Origin: Thuidium tamariscinum
Taxonomy: Eukaryota > Streptophyta > Bryopsida > Hypnales > Thuidiaceae
Assembly: GCA_947034885.2 (NCBI GenBank)
Contig: OX344758.2
Coordinates: 8,496,501-8,560,500 of the forward strand
Direction: 5' to 3'
DNA length: 64,000 nucleotides
In this document: positions 60,103 to 64,000 of the stretch, piece by piece
How the letters are laid out: each line of letters starts with the position of its first letter
How positions within the stretch are numbered: position 1 is the stretch's first letter
The notes under the pieces: generated by a model
Database searches by the model: none
The model's input: the letters and a program-made list of their open reading frames with translations, nothing else
What the model was told of the DNA's origin: nothing
Made by a program: the position numbers and the translations under genes

Positions 60103-60723
60103 TGGCTAGCTTGTCCAAGAATCAATATTCAATGTCCAAGGCCAAGGCGATTTATATCAAACATAACATTTAGTACCATCCGTTGGCACAACCTTTGGAA
60201 GGTGTGGAATATTCAATAGCCCAAAAATATTCCATTAGTAACTACTCAATGAAGAGGACAGGTAGAAGATGGAGAAGCTACTGGGGTGTAGAATATGTCA
60301 CACCCTTCACTATAGAAAGAAGGCAGTGCCACAACATGCTACTGAATGTTATGAAGGTTACCACTTTCCTTACAAATTGGTTGTGCATGTCCATTCATAA
60401 TTCTAATGGGCTAAATAGAACATCCTTTACATTCTTTGAATAAGATTGAAGTGGAATGTATTTAGCGACTGTCTACAATTACCAAAAATCTTTGTATACA
60501 AGAATTTTTATCTCGTACAATCTCATTGCAAAATAAACCACAAAAATCACAAAGAAAGCGTGCATTCCCAAACAATCTTTTAAAAAATTCTACGTTGAAA
60601 AAGTGTTTTTTTAAGTCAATTCAAATGGCCTTTGTATTTGGAAGTTGGTCACAGTATCTCCACAAGTACATAGTATGAGCAATGCTGACATGCAAAAGGG
60701 GTTAAATAGTGACTCTAAGGGAG

Positions 60724-61013
60724 CATTAGATGAAATTTGGGGGCAAAAGGAGACTGCGGGTTCCCGAACTACAGGAAAACTATTTCTACCCTAAGAACTC
60801 AAATCCTACGTGGTTGGGACCCTACCACGTAATAAAGAAAAATTCAAATTTTTTTTTGGACTTATTTTCATATTTTAGGACCCCCAAAAATTAATTAATT
60901 AATTAATTAATTTTTGAGGATTAAAGCTGGCTTGACAACGCTCGATGGCATTGGGAGCCATTTCGGGAACAGACTCGAAACAACCCTGTAATGCCCTCAT
61001 ATTTCTTCTAATG
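60724..61013. mobile_element. Small TIR element E4b, copy 2 (290 bp)
   Basis: CATTAGATGAAATTTGGGGG at the left and ATTTCTTCTAATG at the right. Paralogue of 13943-14233; it contains the ATTAATTA run near 60890-60911. Confidence 0.55.
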
Positions 61014-61309
61014 AAACACATGTGTCCTAGGTACTAGACTGTAGACTCATCCAAATGCGTCAGTAGAGTTCCCTTAATGTATTTGCTACATCCTTTGATT
61101 CTAATTGGCTAACGCATTTCAAAGACACATATAAATTTTGATTGGCTCACTGCAAATTTCAGCAAAGTTCAGTTTAGGGTACAACTATAGGACAGAGTCT
61201 CCAATGGTCTAAAAAGCCAACACTTTGAAATTTTTTAGAAACTAGTATGCCCTGTGCTGATGCCACAGTCAGAACTAAAGTAAAAGTAATTTTCTAATCT
61301 TAGAACCAT

Positions 61310-61471
61310 TAAAACTTTGAAATTCAATAACTTTCTTGTTGTAAGTTGGAATGCCACGAAACCAAGCCCGTGCACCCCTCCTCTCCTCGCCCAGAGCTTT
61401 CCAACGGTACTAAGCACACGGTTGGGGGATTCACAGTCCAGGAGATCTCAACGTGACAAACAAACAAACAA
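61310..61471. repeat. Element D, right-end remnant
   Basis: Only the last part of the D repeat remains, including CCACGAAACCAAGCCCG (uninterrupted copia target) and the CAAACAAACAACCTT end. The left ~680 bases are deleted relative to unit 2. Confidence 0.6.
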
Positions 61472-62614
61472 CCTTCCTTAAGGTATAGATTACATACTAT
61501 TTCCAAACTATCTAATTTTTTAAAAAGTATTGATGATTTTCACTCACTAATACTCAAAAAAATATCATTTTTAGATGGATTCCTTATTTGGACGGTTTTG
61601 GGTGCTTCCACCGTACGAGCAGACTACTCTTACTTACACTGCTACTCTTGGAGTATAACTGATTAGATTAGCAGCCCTTCCGTGAGGAGCTTAACTAAAT
61701 ATTGAGTGGCAATGCACAGTCTAGAAGGACCGAAGTGGAGTTAACTGAATTACTCCCCAAACCTTGTAAATCATCGATCTATCACTCCTGTGAGTAACAT
61801 CGACTTCAATCGTTGCAAACTGTCTCGTCCCTTCCTTCAGAGTCTGAGAATCGCAGGGAATTTTCGCCTCAAGTTCTCCTCTCTTCCCAGACTGTGATTG
61901 CGTAGGTTCTCCCTCTCTCTCTCTCTCGTCTTCGAAGTTGCTGATTTCGAAAGCACGCGGTATGAATGCAACGCGAATTACACCCAATGCAGCTCGTTAC
62001 TTTCGTGCTCTGATTGAATTGATGCTCTCTGTTGCATGAACTTCTCTCTTAGGAGTTAGGACTCCAAGGAGCCCTAACACTGAAGGATGATGGTCGAAAA
62101 GCTCTGACAAATTTGACTTGCACTATAGACAGTGGAGGTATCCCAGTGTGCGATCTGATTTCTCCAATTATGCATCCTAAAGTGGTTTCAACTAAATTGA
62201 CAATTCCTCCTACTGCCCAAAATGAGATTCACAAGAGGTCTTCCTTTTAATATCTGTGACCGATTTAGACTTTTGGTTCCTGAAGTACAATATGCCATCT
62301 TTGCCAAGTTACTGCAATTTGAATTCCTTTGAGCTTTCGAGATCCCCGCAGACAAGAATTATGAACTCTGTCTCAGGGTCCTCCTTAGCTTTGGTGCAGA
62401 GCAAGTAGGGTTTGTGAGAAGGTTAGAGAGGTTTCTATGCAATGCAATCTGTCCTGCGTAGGGATTAGTAAGTGTTTAGCAAACAAGGGTCCTTACAGAG
62501 TGACAGCATTGACCTGCAGTTTTCCATAGTTACCCCGTAGATTGCCAGGTTCACTGAAAATTTGGAATGTTGTTTGTTTCTGCAGGCACTGAACTAGAAC
62601 GAGGAGCTTGTAGC
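61472..62614 (+). promoter_or_regulatory. Upstream region and 5' UTR of F-box gene 3
   Basis: Nearly identical to 37392-38556, with the same CT expansion, but with a small deletion before the acceptor (62520-62585). TTTGTTTCTGCAG precedes GCACTGAACTAG. An upstream in-frame ATG at 62567 lies before this acceptor and would be intronic if the 5'-UTR intron is real. Confidence 0.6.
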
Positions 62615-64000
62615 ATGGAACTCTCCGCCAAGAAAACCCGAGATGAAGAGCGTGACTACCTTCGAGTCGCACGCACATTGCGAGACAAGCTGGATGCGCT
62701 GATCACCTCAGGAGACATGGATCTTGGGACTCGGAGGAAAGCTCTTTCCGATGTATCACAAGAATTGAACCTTGTTCTGGCTAATAACAAAGCCACCCAT
62801 CGATATGATGAGATTTCCTCTTGCGCACGTTCGTGCTGCGAACATGAGCAGGTCCTGAGCCCTGCTCTCTGGAGCACGCTGCCAACGGAGCTTCTGCAGC
62901 GCGTGTTTGCGATGCTGCCCATTCCCAACATCTGCCGCCTCAAATCCCTTTCCAAGGAATGGCAGTTGAGCTTGCAGTCTTCCTCCTCCGAGTTCACATG
63001 GGCATTGAAAGAGTCCTCTCCCAGGATGTTCGCAGGAGTCACTTCGGGTGGATTTTCTAGTTGTTGGCTGCATGTTTTGGATGGGAAAAACCATCGGTGG
63101 CATGCATTGCATGTCGAGGTTGCAGGTGGCCCGGGAAACCGCAGGTGCAGAGCTGATCCCATCTTCTTTAAATTCAAATTACTTCAGTTTTGAACTTTTT
63201 ATTGCCTCTTTTATTAGAACATTCTAGTCATTTCCTCTGGCATTTTCAGTTGACTTGAACATTTTCGGCTCATCTTGGTATATTTTGTAGAAAATCCTTC
63301 ACCTTTGGCTAATTGTCCGAGTCGGAATAAATTTTGTGCAGACAAATGGCTTCAACAGTAGACGAGTGGGTGCACATGACTGGCGCGACAGATGCAGGAC
63401 TGGTGTGTTACATTGACAAGGACCAATTAGGTTTGGATAAAATATTGGTCGTGAATCCAATGACTAGAGTCGTTAATCGACTCCCAATTTTGACCTTAGA
63501 GTTGGTGTGTTCGAATCCTACCATGATGCGGATCGTCGTGGACCGCGACACATATCACTACAAGGTCATTGTAGTGAAGCATGGTCCGCCGGTGGAAGCA
63601 CAAGTATACGATTCTGAGGTCCAACAGTGGACCGAGCCGAAGCCATCAATGGGTCGCATTTTTGGCATTGCACACGCTTGGAGTCGGAATCATCGCTCAA
63701 TCTGGAGGGCACATGAATTAGGTCCCTGTGCTCATGACTGCCGTGACGGAAAGTACTATGACATCGGACTGAATCAGGTCATGGGGTTGGGGAAGCAGGT
63801 GATCGCGTTTACCCTCATGGAGGATCATCTCTTTGTACTGCACAGTGATGAAACAGATTTTATCTCCGAGTATTTTGTTCCAGAGAATGCGACCTCATGG
63901 GTGAAGGAGAAAACGCACGGTTGTTTCCCACGGGTTTTTCGGCAGCCACAGTTGTGTGAGCAGACTTGCTGGATTCATGCTTGCAACGGCTTCCTGTTTG
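62615..64000 (+). CDS. F-box protein 3, intact as far as visible, truncated by window end
   Basis: Exon 1 is 62615-63144 and exon 2 runs from 63342 past the window end. The phase-2 junction is AG|A as in gene 1. Exon 2 stays open for all 659 visible bases, although it has no ORF-style start of its own. The F-box (LWSTLPTELLQRVFAMLPIPNICRLKSLSKEW) has four substitutions to gene 1. One Glu codon of the EEL run is missing. The segment after GLVCYI differs strongly from genes 1 and 2, while RIVVDR.TYHYKVIVVKHG and ISEYFVPENATSWVKEKTHGCFP are conserved. Predicted SCF substrate adaptor, target unknown. Confidence 0.8.
63145..63341 (+). other. Intron of F-box gene 3 (197 bp)
   Basis: GTGCAG donor and TTTTGTGCAG acceptor; almost identical to the gene 1 intron, with same length and phase. 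Confidence 0.8.

Larger units (their letters stand above)
54053..60701. mobile_element. TTAA fold-back element T3, copy 3 (6,649 bp, both ends present)
   Basis: TTAA + CCCCTTTTGCGTATGG at the left, ACATGCAAAAGGGG + TTAA at the right (60702-60705). Hairpin centre near 56550. Three later insertions are nested within it (55717, 57057 and 57802). No transposase is encoded. Confidence 0.65.
51525..61300 (+). repeat. Spacer repeat, copy 3
   Basis: Colinear with copies 1 and 2. It lacks T1 and the organelle-DNA insertion, and carries T2, one TA-flanked MITE and a 2.3-kb CACTA element. No gene outside the listed elements. Confidence 0.8.

Overview
The window looks like nuclear DNA of a land plant. 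It has spliced genes with GT-AG introns, an F-box gene family, a Ty1/copia retrotransposon, a Mutator-like transposase gene with a SWIM finger, CACTA elements and organelle-derived DNA. A stretch that resembles a bryophyte-type mitochondrial rpl2 start hints at a bryophyte, but this is a weak inference. Most of the sequence is AT-rich, repeat-filled and non-coding.

Layout. Positions 1-5266 hold one Mutator-like transposase gene (548-4737, one intron) broken by a single in-frame TAG. The rest is three copies of a large unit: a TE-rich spacer followed by an F-box gene. Unit 1 is spacer 5267-14553, then a repeat (14554-20458) split by a 5.0-kb copia element (15297-20334), then F-box gene 1 (21615-23260, intact). 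Unit 2 is spacer 25840-36551 and F-box gene 2 (38557-40124, two nonsense codons), followed by scrambled F-box remnants (42060-46570). Unit 3 is spacer 46575-61300 and F-box gene 3 (62615 to beyond the window end, open as far as visible).

Because the units are paralogous, most insertions in one copy can be compared with the uninterrupted site in another, so transposon ends and target duplications can be read directly. This gives: (i) TTAA-flanked elements with CCCY termini (piggyBac-like); (ii) a TA-flanked family with termini AGGTRGGTACACCYAAAA; (iii) a CACTA element with a TGG duplication; (iv) a copia element with a 4-bp duplication; and (v) a 1.9-kb insertion with a 10-bp duplication that carries a mitochondrial-type LSU rRNA fragment. 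One TTAA-bounded segment of about 6 kb is a long fold-back palindrome.

The genes do not form a pathway. The only likely functional host genes are the F-box proteins, predicted substrate adaptors of SCF ubiquitin ligases. They show birth, decay, mosaic similarity and variable C-terminal segments. All coordinates come from reading by eye; no alignment or database search was run.
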